Under the pieces are notes generated by a model, which had not been told where the DNA came from, did not search any database, and saw only the letters and a list, made by a program, of their open reading frames with translations. DNA of 64,000 bases from Podocnemis expansa. Lineage: Eukaryota; Chordata; Testudines; Podocnemididae. Location: positions 56,775,586-56,839,585 of the forward strand of contig ML681963.1 of assembly GCA_007922195.1 (NCBI GenBank). The letters are read 5' to 3'. Position numbers and translations under genes: made by a program. Below are positions 11,496 through 22,446 of the stretch, piece after piece (position 1 is the stretch's first letter; the number at the start of each line of letters is the position of its first letter).

Positions 11496-12415
11496 ACAAG
11501 TTAGTTCCTGCTACTGGAGAGTGAGTTGGTTTCATTGTACTTATCCAGCCAGACCCAGAACCTGGTGAACTGGTGGGGCTCACGTGTTGGAATAACCCTA
11601 ACTTCATTTTTAGACACATGGCTGAGCTGGCAGTGAGAAACTTATGAAAAATCATCATCATCCTATTTTGATTTGTGTCAACTCAGCAAATTTACCCTGG
11701 AAATTCACTGCTGGGATAATCAAACAGGCACACAGACATATCCTTTTTCATAGCCATTTTTTGGAACATAAGCACACTTCAAGACGTAAAGCATGGTAGG
11801 AAAAAAAAGTGTGCGAAAGCTTGAAATTATTAAGGAGCTACAACACAGTTTTCAGGGAACACGGTCATAAATGTATTTTCCCATTGTGTTTTATTGGTTT
11901 ACGGTACTGTCTTGTGTTATACGCATTGTCTATCTGGTTCACAGTCCAAGCAAACTCTGGATCAGAAAAAACAATGCAACAACTGAAATCAATCCAGGTT
12001 CATGTGTGTGATTGAAAGTACTTTGTTAGGGGTTACAGAACTCAGCTTTAGTACAATCTCTCCCAACACACTCTCTCTGCTCCCTCCTGGTATATTCATC
12101 TACTGTTAGCCTGTTAATAGCGTCATTACACTGAGCACCTGCAATGGTTTTAAGCACAAACTTTTGCACTCTAGCCACCATCTCCTCTACTTTATGGGTC
12201 AGGTTCTTCTCTCATGTCTGGCAATGCACATTGTTTAAGTCAATGGAGTTACACTAGTAGAAATGGATTAGCAGAAGAAGAGATGGTTGAAAATCATGAA
12301 CATCATCTTTTGAAAAGACACTGTCCTTTCCTTCATCAAAAAATTTTGGAATGATCTACTTCTCAGTCTATGAATTATGTTACAAGATATTCTTCTGACT
12401 ATAGACTAGACTAAG
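11496..12415. other. Unassigned intergenic sequence
   Basis: No gene. A GTCAATGGAGTTAC word near 12239 is a trace of the same ancient palindromic repeat as at 9787. Otherwise nothing recognisable. Confidence 0.4.
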
Positions 12416-12605
12416 GATGGCCCAGAGGTTAGGGAAGTGGCCTAATTCTTGGGAATCCTAAATCTATTTGCCTTCTCTGTGTAACTCTGGGCAAGTCCCT
12501 TTTACTCTCTGTGCCTCAGTTCCCCATCTGTAGAATGGGGATAATGGTGCTGCCTGACCTCACAGGGTGTTGTGAGGGTAACTACATCAAAGATTGCAAA
12601 GCGCT
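12416..12605 (+). repeat. MIR-type CORE-SINE, nearly full length
   Basis: The blocks appear in MIR order: GGCCCAGAGGTTAGGGAAGT, CTGTGTAACTCTGGGCAAGT, TGTGCCTCAGTTCCCCATCT, GTAGAATGGGGATAATGGTG, AGGGTGTTGTGAGGG and GCAAAGCGCTC. This is the best preserved MIR in the window. Confidence 0.85.
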
Positions 12606-13824
12606 CCAATACTATCAAAATGCAGCCACATAAATATCTCAGATAGATGGACACAATTCAGTACATAACTGGGTTGAAGAAGGAAAGTTGTGGGACTTTC
12701 TTTAAAAAGCGTAAAGAGGAGATGGCTCCAAATCAGTGTAAGAGTCAAAATAAAATGACATAATGAAAGGCACACTCGTTTTACCCTCAGTAGGTGCTAA
12801 CCTGCAGATCCCAGTTTCAGAATTACCAGCTTCACTGCTGTACCCAGCAGGTGACATACACTGAAGAGCTGTGAAACTTTTTCAAACTCTTTGTTCTATA
12901 AAAAAAATGGACTTATTTAAAAATATTTTAATAATACAAAACCAAATGCATATTGAAAACACAGAAAGGGTTGTCAAAAGAGTTAGTAAACATTGCACTA
13001 GTAAAAACAATTGTTTGCCAAAAGCCAGATGTTCTATAAATAAACATTTTTATACACTTTTAAGAATGTTTTCAGTACAAATTTCAAAAGAGCTGAGTCA
13101 ATTTTGAGCCTTTGACATTCCAAAATTTTTGGTAGAAGTAATTTCACTTCTTGACCAGCTCTAGTACCCTATGTATGGAGTCAGGAAGAGAGAAAGAAAG
13201 CATTGCACTGAGCAATCTCTAGGAGCTATAAATAGCCTTTCAAACTTGAGGTCACTTCTTCAGATCCAGCCTGGAATGGAAATGACTCAGAAGTTGTAAC
13301 CCCCTGGAAGTTATTTAGTAATCCTTGGATGTTATGATGTCTAATCCAGTCCCATACAGTGCCCATATCACCAAAAACTGTCACTAACCAACATGCTTTT
13401 TAATAGCACAAGCAGAGAAGGCACAGTCTGAACAGGCATAGGGTGCTTTCCCTTCTCCCCCCAGTCCCACTTGGGTGGAAACAGATCAGCAAAAGGACAA
13501 CGGGTTTGGGAATGCGTCTACTGCCACTTCCTCTTCTCTCCCTGCCCTCCAGACAAGAAGCTCAGCCCTGCACAAGGTCTGCATTTTACTCAATAAACTC
13601 CTGGGAGCCGAGTCTTTCCATTGACTTCAATGGGCTTTGTATCAGGCCTTGTATATGCTGGTGACAGCGTGCAGGGTATGCGTAGGTACAAATGGCTGTG
13701 AAAGGTTCTGGCAGTGAGGAAACAGCCAGGAAATGCTCTGGCAGCTCCTCCGTGTTGGAGCTTTTCACTGTGGTGAAGAACTCTGGCAGCAGGATGCCAC
13801 CCTACTAACAATGGCACTGTAGAC
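12606..13824. other. Unassigned sequence with ancient repeat traces
   Basis: AT-rich and apparently unique from 12870 to 13090. At 13108-13165 a CTTGACCAGCTCTAG word recalls a diffuse reptile repeat also hinted at near 16060-16135. CCATTGACTTCAATGG at 13618-13633 is the core of the ancient palindromic repeat. The segment around 13780-13824 looks like part of a MITE interrupted by the hAT that follows. Confidence 0.4.
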
Positions 13825-13832
13825 GTGGGAGG

Positions 13833-14369
13833 CAGGACCAGTCGTACCATACAGACAACCTAGGCACTTGCCTAGGGCACCAAACAGTAGGAGGCGCCAA
13901 GGGTGCACCCCAGAAAAGGGAAGTGGGGCGGGAGCTGGGGCCCCTTGGCAAGTTCACGGCTCACCCTGAGTAGCCTGCGACTCAGCGCATGCCCCTTGGC
14001 TAGCCAGCATCCCACCGCTCAGCCTGGCCTGCATGGCTTGCTGCCCACCTAGAAGCCCCTCTCAGCAGGCCCACGAGCTGCTGCTCAGCCCCTGCCCCTC
14101 GGCCAGCCAGGCCAATCAACCGGAAACACCGCTCAGCCAGGGCTGGCCCAGCCCTTCATGTGGCTGGACCCACCACCCGGTTTGCCACACGGTTTGCCAG
14201 GGCTGTGGCAGACCTCTGCTCGGCCCACTGTGTGGCCTGCGCCCCTCAGCCAGGTTGTGGGGCCTAGGAAGAGTGGGAAGAGGGCCCACCATCCAGATCA
14301 TGTGGCCCAAGGCGAGGGATGCCAGAATCACAGGCACCTCAGCTGCCAAAAAGCCTTGAGCCAGCTCTG
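13833..14369. mobile_element. Non-autonomous hAT element, 537 bp
   Basis: It begins CAGGACCAGTCGTACC and ends CCTTGAGCCAGCTCTG, imperfect inverted ends of hAT type. It is flanked by a perfect 8-bp duplication GTGGGAGG (13825-13832 and 14370-14377). The interior is GC-rich with a CCTAGGCACTTGCCTAGG palindrome at 13859-13876. Open frames inside it reflect composition and have no transposase motifs. Confidence 0.85.
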
Positions 14370-14511
14370 GTGGGAGGCACTACTTGGGTGTGTAGAGAGT
14401 GATGCAGGGTATATATCCTAAGGCTCTGGAGTGCCTTTATTCCTTCTGCCTAAGCAGTGTCTCACTATCTACACTGCTATTTATCCTAGAGCTGCCAGGG
14501 TGGTGAGGAAG

Positions 14512-14639
14512 GCATATGTACTCCAAATGCTTCTATAGGTGTAGATATAATCCAAGTCTACATCAAACTGGGGAGTCAGGGAGAGGATTTGCAGCGTATG
14601 TACTCTAAATGCTTCCATAGGTGCAGGCATAACCTAAGT
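14512..14639 (+). repeat. 46-bp direct repeat, two copies
   Basis: Copy 1 at 14512-14557 and copy 2 at 14594-14639 share the order ATGTACT, AAATGCTT, ATAGGTG and AAGT, and differ mainly by transitions. They are separated by 36 bases. The origin could be a local duplication or part of a damaged MITE, since a TCTACACTGC-type word lies just upstream. Confidence 0.75.
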
Positions 14640-14829
14640 ACCCTTGTGCGAGTCATCTGCCCAGGGGAGAATACTTCCAGATGAACAAAAAGCTGCTGTC
14701 CCCCGCACCATTCATAAGCACTCAAATTCCAAAGAGAATTGCTTTCCCAGTAGGACTCTGTATGGGACTATAATAAAAGAGGCCATATATGAACATTCAA
14801 AACGAGTTCAAATAAGGAGACTACCTACA

Positions 14830-15180
14830 TTGTATTAGAATTATTGTTTGTGAATTAAATGCCTGTTAATTATGCATTACTAAAGCACCGTTAATTAACG
14901 TTAATATCCACCTGGAATTTAGCATGCAATATTAGTCCTATGAAGTCTAAATTAAGTCTCACACTTGTAACCACATACTGGCAGTCAACTGATTTGTTTT
15001 TCATTTTTCTGTTGCTGCCTGCAAAAGTCAGGGCTTTAAGTGAGACGATGCATCAAACAGCAAATGCAATTCAACAAATATTATGACATGCTGTTCATCA
15101 TCTGCCCTAAATATTTAACAGTTCAGCTTTATGTGATTTTTATGCCACATGCTTTGAATTTGCTCTTAATAGACGCTGAA
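14830..15180. other. AT-rich candidate conserved noncoding element
   Basis: No repeat family is recognisable. The stretch is rich in homeodomain-type words (GTTAATTATGCATTAC, CCGTTAATTAACG) and octamer-like ATGCAT/ATGCAA words (near 15050-15068). This combination resembles vertebrate developmental enhancers in composition. Conservation was not tested. Confidence 0.3.
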
Positions 15181-15311
15181 TTTCCAAACTGACTCTGTTT
15201 CACAGTTTGTAAGATGAATACAATGAGTTCCACTCATGAGCTAATGACCCCAAAACTCAGCCTGGTTGGGCCTTTTTTTATTAGTGCTCTTCTTGAGACA
15301 CTAGGTTTCTC

Positions 15312-15343
15312 AAAAAAAAAAAAAAAAAAAGAGAGAGAGAGAA
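15312..15343 (+). repeat. A19 tract followed by (GA)n
   Basis: Nineteen A (15312-15330) run into a short GA repeat. It could be an old retroposon tail, but no retroposon body was recognised upstream. Confidence 0.9.
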
Positions 15344-17113
15344 GAAAGAGGTCCATGGAAAATTTGTTTCTGTTTAATGCTATTCACTCTACAGAAGGCC
15401 CTTTATGTAGGAAAAGATCAAAGGTCTGTAATAGATTTCAACAGGTTTCAAAGAGCCATGTGGTGTAGGCTGGAATGTATGATGCTGAGTAAGTGATTAA
15501 ATTGCTCTGTGCTGTTGATGCTAAGGGGCAGGTGAAAGACATAATTGGGAGATTGAGAGACCTACTTTAGCCTCCTTATTTCCTGGGGGAGGAGGAATGA
15601 TATCCTAGTTTCTGCTTGCACATACTAGAGGTGCAAAAAAGAAAAAGAAGTAGGACTGCTATGAGTTCATGCAAATTCATGGGGCTTGGCTGCAATGGGG
15701 CGATCTTCCCTGAGAAAGTGACTTTTCTTCACCCCAGGGGCAGGATGAACATTTGAGTTGCTGCCTGCCTGGGCAGTGCTTCTGGATGGGAAGTAAGGTT
15801 CTTCAGTTGATCCCTGGAGCTATTCACATCCTACACCCAGCCATCTTCTCTCGGCACTGAGGGGGAGGCTAGGGAAACTGCTGTCTCTCTCTGCTCCCCT
15901 CAAACTTGCTGGCAGCAGGGAGTGAGCAGCACCTACTCCCTCCACTACCAAAGCAACCATCTGAGCAGGGTAGTCAAGGGGAGCTGTGTTCTGCCTGCAT
16001 GGCTGAGAACAATCCAGGCCTTGGAGATGGAAAACTCCAAGAAGAGGGGTTTGACTTTTCTCAACTAATATAATTTTTCATCAAAACTTAGCCATTTACC
16101 AAAATGCTGCTTTTTTTTTTTTGACCAGCCTGTCTAACCAAGAATCTAGACAGGCACTGGAAAATCCTGCTTCTTTTCAGAAGCCTTGTGTGGAAACTGG
16201 TAAAAGAAAAATATTTCTCTTCAGCCTCTATCTTTATTGAATTTATTTATTTAGCTTGCCTTGACACTTTGGGCTGCTCAGCAGTTATGCAGAGAGCCTT
16301 CCCCCACCTTAAAAGTGACCATTTAAAAAGGTAGAGTATTTGAGGGAAGTGATGAATTGGAGAATGAAGGAAAACATTTTAATTCAGCCAGAATTACCAT
16401 GACCCTTTTTTTCTATTTTTTCCACCATCTCCATTTTCAAGGCCCTGGAGCTGGGACTGTGCCAACCCCAGAGAAAGGAACAGAGAGGAAAGCACTGGAA
16501 GACTTCTATGTTCAAAACAACTATGAAATAAAACCAAAAGAGGAGCTGACCCACACAAGCAAGTTCTCCCATCAGAACTTTGATTTTTTTTTTTTTTTTT
16601 TTTTTGCAAAAGACAGATGAGAGAGCCACTCCCATGAGGCTCTCATCTGTGCAATTAGCTAGCCTTGGGTCTTAGTGATCGTGTCAGAAATACAGGAGTC
16701 TCGTTTGCAATGACAAACAATTTACCCAGTTCATGAGTCAGTTCCTCAGGCTGCATTGTTGACCAGCTAGTCCTGTGGGCCTCCCAGCTGGCCCCATTTC
16801 ACACCTCTAGTGGTGCACATTCAAGGAGCTTTCCAGGCTGGGAAGGGAACAGATGGAAAATGAAAACTGAAGGCAAGTAGCTAGCTACAGTGGATGGTTG
16901 ATGTTTGCCACATATATAGGCTTGCAAAAAGTCCCAATTTTAGGACTCATTCTGGCTCTGACACCTTATTATGTTTTCATTCACAGCTCAGCAACCTATA
17001 CAGGGATTCACACACATGTAAACAAAGGAAAAATTTGGCCCATGTTGCTTGTGCGACCAATCAATTGAATGGAAAGAGGCTTACTGTGAGGCTCTCCCTA
17101 CTGCTTCAGTACA
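15344..17113. other. Unassigned sequence with a T22 tract
   Basis: No gene. The tract at 16584-16605 is 22 T. An AATTTTTCATCAAAAC to GACCAGCC stretch at 16066-16135 resembles the diffuse repeat noted at 13108. CAGATGAGAGAGCC and GGCTCTCATCTG at 16613-16650 form a short hairpin. Confidence 0.4.
16584..16605 (+). repeat. Poly-T tract, 22 T
   Basis: A homopolymer run of 22 T, of uncertain exact length. Confidence 0.9.
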
Positions 17114-17121
17114 GCTGTTAG

Positions 17122-17544
17122 CATGGGTGGATTAATGCACACGCCCAGGGGCCCACACAGTGTGTGGCGCCCTTCACCATGCAGCACTGGTGGGGTGGAG
17201 CAGAGCTGCTCTGGGCCAGATGCTGGGCTCTGTTAATGCATTGTGAGTCCTTCCCCGCCCCCAGGGGCTGGCCAGCTGCTGCTCTGTGCAGTACAGCTTC
17301 CAGCATGGATGGGCAGCACTGGAAGCTGCCCCACATGTGCTGGTCAGCCCCGCTGCCCTGGGGGGGACAATCAGCTGGGCCAGGCCAGCCCCTGGCCCCA
17401 GCACGCCCCAGTACTGGTCATCCTGCAGAAAGCAGGGTCCTAGACTGCGGGGCAGGGGGTGGCTGCAGCCCCAGGTGAGGGCAGATGGGGCCATAGGCAG
17501 GATCCACCAGTGGGGGAGGCTCAGAGGCTCCTAATCTGTCAGTG
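17122..17544. mobile_element. Non-autonomous hAT element, 423 bp
   Basis: The left end CATGGGTGGATTAATG and right end CCTAATCTGTCAGTG are degenerate inverted repeats. A perfect 8-bp duplication GCTGTTAG flanks it (17114-17121 and 17545-17552). The GC-rich interior yields overlapping frames of up to 106 codons on both strands with no transposase or zinc-finger motifs, so they are not called as genes. Confidence 0.8.
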
Positions 17545-17552
17545 GCTGTTAG

Positions 17553-19528
17553 CTGGCTAATAACACATGGGGTGGTTCTCAATCTGCAGCTCATGGCCCA
17601 CTTGTTGCTGAGCCAGCATGCAGCTGCAGCCCATGTGTCAACTTTAGGGCATATAGGTAGTAAGCATAGTGGGTGGTTACTGTGGTAATTAAGTTAAGCA
17701 GCACTGCAGAATGGAGATCCTCTAGAAAACTGACTGTCCTCCAAGGGCAGGAGCACTGCTGGCCCTAGAGAAGACCCGGGGCTCGGCGTGCAACACTCAG
17801 GGCTCATGTGCCGCCATGGCAGCTGCCGCCCCAGGCGGCCCGGTAGCAGATCTGAGGCTCTGGGGCTGAGACTCGAGGCTAAGCCCTATCAGCCCAGTAC
17901 CTGCAAGCCTTTGTCCAAGGGTGAAATCCACACCAGCACAGCCAGTGCCTCATGGACCATCTTAAAAGATGGGTGCATGAGGAACATAGGTGTTGTGCGG
18001 GTCTTGTGCCTGCCAAAAGCATGGGACTGGGCGTAACTTAATGAGTCACATAAGGATAAACACGAGAGAGGAAGAAACAAAGGTGCCAGAAATTGCATCT
18101 GGCTCTTGTAAAGGATTAATGAAGAGGTGGGTCCATACCAGAAAGACACCTAGGGTCCCAGGGACATGAACTTGGGAACTTACACCTCCCTAAAGTCTGA
18201 AAAACATATTTCTTGTTTATTATGCTATTGACTACCATGAGCCTTGCTTCTGTAGAAACTGAGGGTTCCCCATGTAGATTGGGGTGGTGGGAGGAAGCCA
18301 GCTAGCCCTGAAAAACTGAAACAGGAAAAGAAAAGTTCCTCTGAGTGGGCAAAGTCAACTGCTCGGCACACAGCAGTGTAGGAGGTGGGCAAGGGGTATA
18401 TTAGAGGGCACCATTCCCATATCAGCCCCGCTGTTCCCTTTTGGAAGTGAGGTGAGGGACTTTAAGATACAGAGAATTCACTAGTCAGTGAACACCATGC
18501 ACCATGTTACAGAGGAAGGCAAACAAAACAAACACCGGAGCCCTAGCCTATCTGCCCATGGGGAAAATTCCTTCCCAACCCCAGGTATGGCAATCAGTTT
18601 AAACCCTGACCATATGGGCAAGTCTCAACAGCCAGTCACCCAAGAAACAATCTTCTGTAATAACTCAGCACCCACCCCCATCTACCCTTCCTTCTTAGGT
18701 CCCTTGCATATCCACCCACAAGAAGCCATAGATCAAAGATCTGTCAGTTTACCAAAATAGGCTATCCCATTGTACCATTCATTCTGTTATGAGCAAAGCA
18801 AACTAAGTACAAGTCAGGAAATAAAGTGGGCAAATTACTAGTCTAGCAGCTTGAAGAGTTAAAATCTCCAGACCATTCTAATTACAGGGGAGACAGAGTG
18901 GAGAAACTTATTAATAGATTCAAATCCAATTTAAGTTGTTCTACAGTGTGAAGAATTATACACCTAAGTTACTTAGGATTTAGATGCAGGAATCTTGCCT
19001 CTAGTGATGAACTGAACAATCATTCCTCAGATACCAAAAGCTGAGGACACTTCAGAATTCTTTTGGCTCCCCAGAAGAGATTAGAAAGCATGGTCTCATT
19101 CCAGCAAGCACTGTAAAATTAGCCTCTCTTCACTGCCTCCCCCAAACTGCTGTAATAGGAGGTACTCTATTATAAGTGGCTGGCTGCCTGAGATCTTTAA
19201 GATCAGGTGGAGGGAGCTGAGTGGTCAGAATCTATTAGGGGTGGTGCTAAAGTATTATAAAATTGGCCTCTAGGCCCCACCCACTGCTTATTCTGCTTTG
19301 GATGCTCAGTATAGAGAGAAGTGTGTTCTAGCTCAGAAGTCCCCATTTGGGATAGGGTTGGTGTAGCCTAGTTCAGAAGTATATTTTTAGCTGGAAATGT
19401 GATAGGGTTTGAAAGTGTGATGTAGCTTGGAATTTAATTGAGTTCAGGAGCTTGTGCTAATGTTAGCAGTGGGAAGGTATGTCAGGATCTGAGGCATAGC
19501 ATGAGTTAAGAATTCAACCCAAAGCAGT
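17553..19528. other. Unassigned sequence, partly GC-rich
   Basis: No gene. From about 17745 to 17890 a GC-rich patch with a CACTGCTGGCCCTAG left edge resembles another hAT-type element, but I could not find a matching right end or duplication. The remainder is ordinary. Confidence 0.4.
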
Positions 19529-19536
19529 ATCTGGAG

Positions 19537-20566
19537 CAGTGGTTCCCAACCCTTTCTCTGCCATGGCACACCTTGAGACCTTCATATTTTTCAAGGCACA
19601 CAACAATTAAAAACTCATGAATATTCAAATTAAACTACTTATGAATATTTATGAACCATGGCACTATTTTGGAAATGCTGCTATGTGGGGTAGTAGGGGT
19701 AGCAAAGCAGGTGTGGCAAAATGGGAGGTCAGGAGTCGTGTGCAGTGGCAGCAGTGAGTGTGGGGAGCAGAGCAGGGCAGGGATAGCAAAAGAGGACAAG
19801 GGCAGCCATGTGGGGAACAGCACAAGGGTGGCAAGAAAAGAGAGAGGAAAGGAGAACAAGAGTGGCTTTGTGGGGGGGCAGAGGAGAATCTGGGGAGCAG
19901 GAAGGCAGGTCAAGAGAGCATGGCACAGCACCCACTTCCCCCTTGTCCACACCTCCTACTGCCTGTGATGGACCCTCCAGCCCTCAGCTACACCCCCCAC
20001 ACAGCCATCCCACAACCCCAGCCACATACCCTCTGCTACACATCCACTCCCACCTACCTCTGCTACACACACACACACACACACACCTGCCCCACACAAC
20101 CCCCAGCAGCAGACCCCCACCCCCAAGCCCTTACTTCAGCTGTTTGCAGGCTGGCTGACACAAGTTGCTTCGCCCTGCAGGGGGTGATTCACACACTCCC
20201 GGCCTCCCACAGCTCTCTGCTGGCTGGGCTTAAGGTGGAGCCAGGTTTAAGGTGAAGCTACCTGAACAGAGTGTTTGAGCTACTCCTGCTATTTTTAGGG
20301 GAACCCCTGGAACTCTGTGTTCTGGTGCCTTCCTGTATTTTTAGGGGGGCCAGAAGGCTGCCTGCCTAAAAGTAGGGGGCCCTGGAATTGTGTTCCAATG
20401 CCTTTCTCCTTACCATAACCCCTGTCTTTTCCCAGCCCTGCACAGCCCATGTGGCTGGCTGAGCTGGAAGGGAACTTTAACTCCAGCTCCTGGGCATACT
20501 TGTGGTGCACTTCGGGTGTTCCCGTGGCACACCAGTGTGCCCTGGCACACTGGTTGGGAACCACTG
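19537..20566. mobile_element. Non-autonomous hAT element, 1030 bp
   Basis: Perfect 15-bp inverted ends CAGTGGTTCCCAACC and GGTTGGGAACCACTG define it. The flanks ATCTGGAG (19529-19536) and ATCTAGAG (20567-20574) match at 7 of 8 positions. An (AC)11 microsatellite and two TATTTTTAGGGG-type segments (20289, 20335) lie inside. Frames up to 165 codons occur but show no transposase features. Confidence 0.9.
20065..20086 (+). repeat. (AC)11 microsatellite
   Basis: Eleven perfect AC units inside the hAT element at 19537-20566. Confidence 0.95.
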
Positions 20567-20574
20567 ATCTAGAG

Positions 20575-21477
20575 CTGGTAGGCTTCAGACAGAAGCCTTT
20601 TCACCTTAACAAAGAATGTTTATAAAGGGTTGTTCATTGTTTCAGAAGCTGCCTTGGGGCTTTTTTTATAAATAAAATCTGTTTCCTATAGGTTCTTCAA
20701 TTATTCTCTTACTTTCTACCATTTTTAACATACTCCTGACTTCCTTTGCACTTTGTCTTGTGTGTGCTGGTGAATTTATAACCTGCATGTGGTAGATGCA
20801 CAATATGGAGTGTACTGTGAGTTGCAAACTGAAAATTTTGCCATCCTTCAGCAAACAGTTTGAAACTCTTGGGTGAAAACTTAAGCTTATATGAACCTAT
20901 CACAACTCCTGTGCTAGTGACATTTGGAGGGCAGAGTATTTAGGGCTAGGGTAATGAATGGGGCTGGGAATAAAGCTGCACCCAGTTTGCTTTGCCTAGA
21001 ACCCAGAGCTTTGGCTAGGAGAGAAAAGAGGGGGAAAAACCTCATGAATGGAGGGGTATCTTTACCTCCTTCCTTTATAAATCTAGGAATCTGGGCTGAA
21101 ATTCATGCTCCTTCTCATGATATACACAGAAAGCCTGAGCGAATGATGCTGAGTGCAAATAACTGTGCAAGATTAGGTAGGGAAGAATCTTGTTCCCTAG
21201 TTCCTGGCAGGCTGTGGGTCTGCTTTTCAGTGACTAACACTGTTGTGTGTGAACTAATATAACGGCTACTGGCCTCTGCACACCTCTTGTGGATTCTGGG
21301 TCCACCATACATCTCCTGCATGTCCCTGGAAATGGCTCTTAATTCACAATGGTGGATTTCACCCTCACTGTTCAAGTACTCATAGCAGATGTAAAGAAAA
21401 ATCTACAGATGACCAGGAGGACCCAAGATGCATACAGCCTATTTGTTGTTCATATTATATCATCTCCCAATAGCCCT
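20575..21477. other. Unassigned intergenic sequence
   Basis: No gene or clear repeat was recognised. The longest frame (112 codons from 20924) has no recognisable domain. Confidence 0.4.
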
Positions 21478-21715
21478 TCTGTGATCAAGGCCCCATTGTG
21501 TGGGAGGTAGGGGCTACATACAGATACTAATGTAGTTTCCACCCTAGTGATCTATTATGAGACATACAAATACTGTAATCAAACAGATGGGAAGCTGGGG
21601 CACAGAGAGAGGGAAGGATTTGCTAAAAAAGTCTGTGGTAGAGCAGGAACTCAGTGCTCCTGAGTCCCAGCCTGTTGCTTTAACCATAAGGCCTTCTTCC
21701 TCGCTGGTAAATCCT
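21478..21715 (-). repeat. MIR-like SINE, minus strand
   Basis: Forward blocks GATCAAGGCCCCATTGTGTG, GGAAGCTGGGGCACAGAGAG and CTCCTGAGTCCCAGCC are reverse-complement MIR-type blocks in order. It is diverged. Confidence 0.6.
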
Positions 21716-22355
21716 TCAATAGACATTCCTCAATCAGTAGAGAAGGCAAAAGTCATGCTGCATGACCAACTGACCTAACAGTAAGGTAAAAAACCCAGCT
21801 ATGAAACTCAGGACTGGAACTCCAAGTCATCTTCTGAATTACAAGAGAGGGGCAGGTTCATTAAAGAGGGTTCTGGCAATGTCTTCAACCACAAAGAGCC
21901 ATGCAAGAAATCACTAGCTGCAGGAACAGCCCCTCTGAATGGGAACTGAAGAGAATATTACAGCAATACAGACTGATATTACTCCAAGCCCTGGGTTATT
22001 TGCTGTTTTGTCCTCAACACTTGTAAAAACAGTTCAGTATATTTCAAGGCTAGTTGTGCAGGTGTTGTTGGTGTCATTGGGAATCTCTATTGGATAATAG
22101 CAGTGACAGAGTCAGCATGAGAGAGTGTGAATTACAGCCATACAGAATGTCACACACAATTCATCAGGCACCTTTTGAACATGCATTATTCACGGACAAG
22201 AGCAACGAGGCTGGGGGAGTGGGATCTAGCTGGGTGGGTCACTCCAGGGCTGCTGCAGAGTGATTTAAAAAACAACAGACCAATCAAATAGGTTTATGAT
22301 AAGATTGGGATATAATGATGAGAGGATCAATGCTGTTCTAGACACACAGCTAAAA

Positions 22356-22446
22356 GTAAAATGAAAAAGGAGTCCTTTGGCACTTTTAAAGATTAACAAA
22401 TCTATTTATTGCATCAGATTTTGTGGGTATAATCCCACTTTGTCAG
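22356..22446 (-). mobile_element. Penelope-like 3' end, minus strand
   Basis: Starting with AAGGAGTCCTTTGGCAC and continuing AAAGATTAACAAATCTATTT then TTTGTGGGTATAATCCCAC, it matches one arm of the Penelope-like copies. It is a solitary truncated arm without the terminal extension and without a clear duplication. Confidence 0.6.

Noticed and set aside
15312..15343. A19 tract considered as a retroposon or processed-pseudogene tail
   Set aside because: No recognisable body or flanking duplication lies upstream.
19758..20255. 165-codon open frame on the plus strand
   Set aside because: It lies inside a non-autonomous hAT, includes the AC microsatellite as codons, and has low-complexity content.
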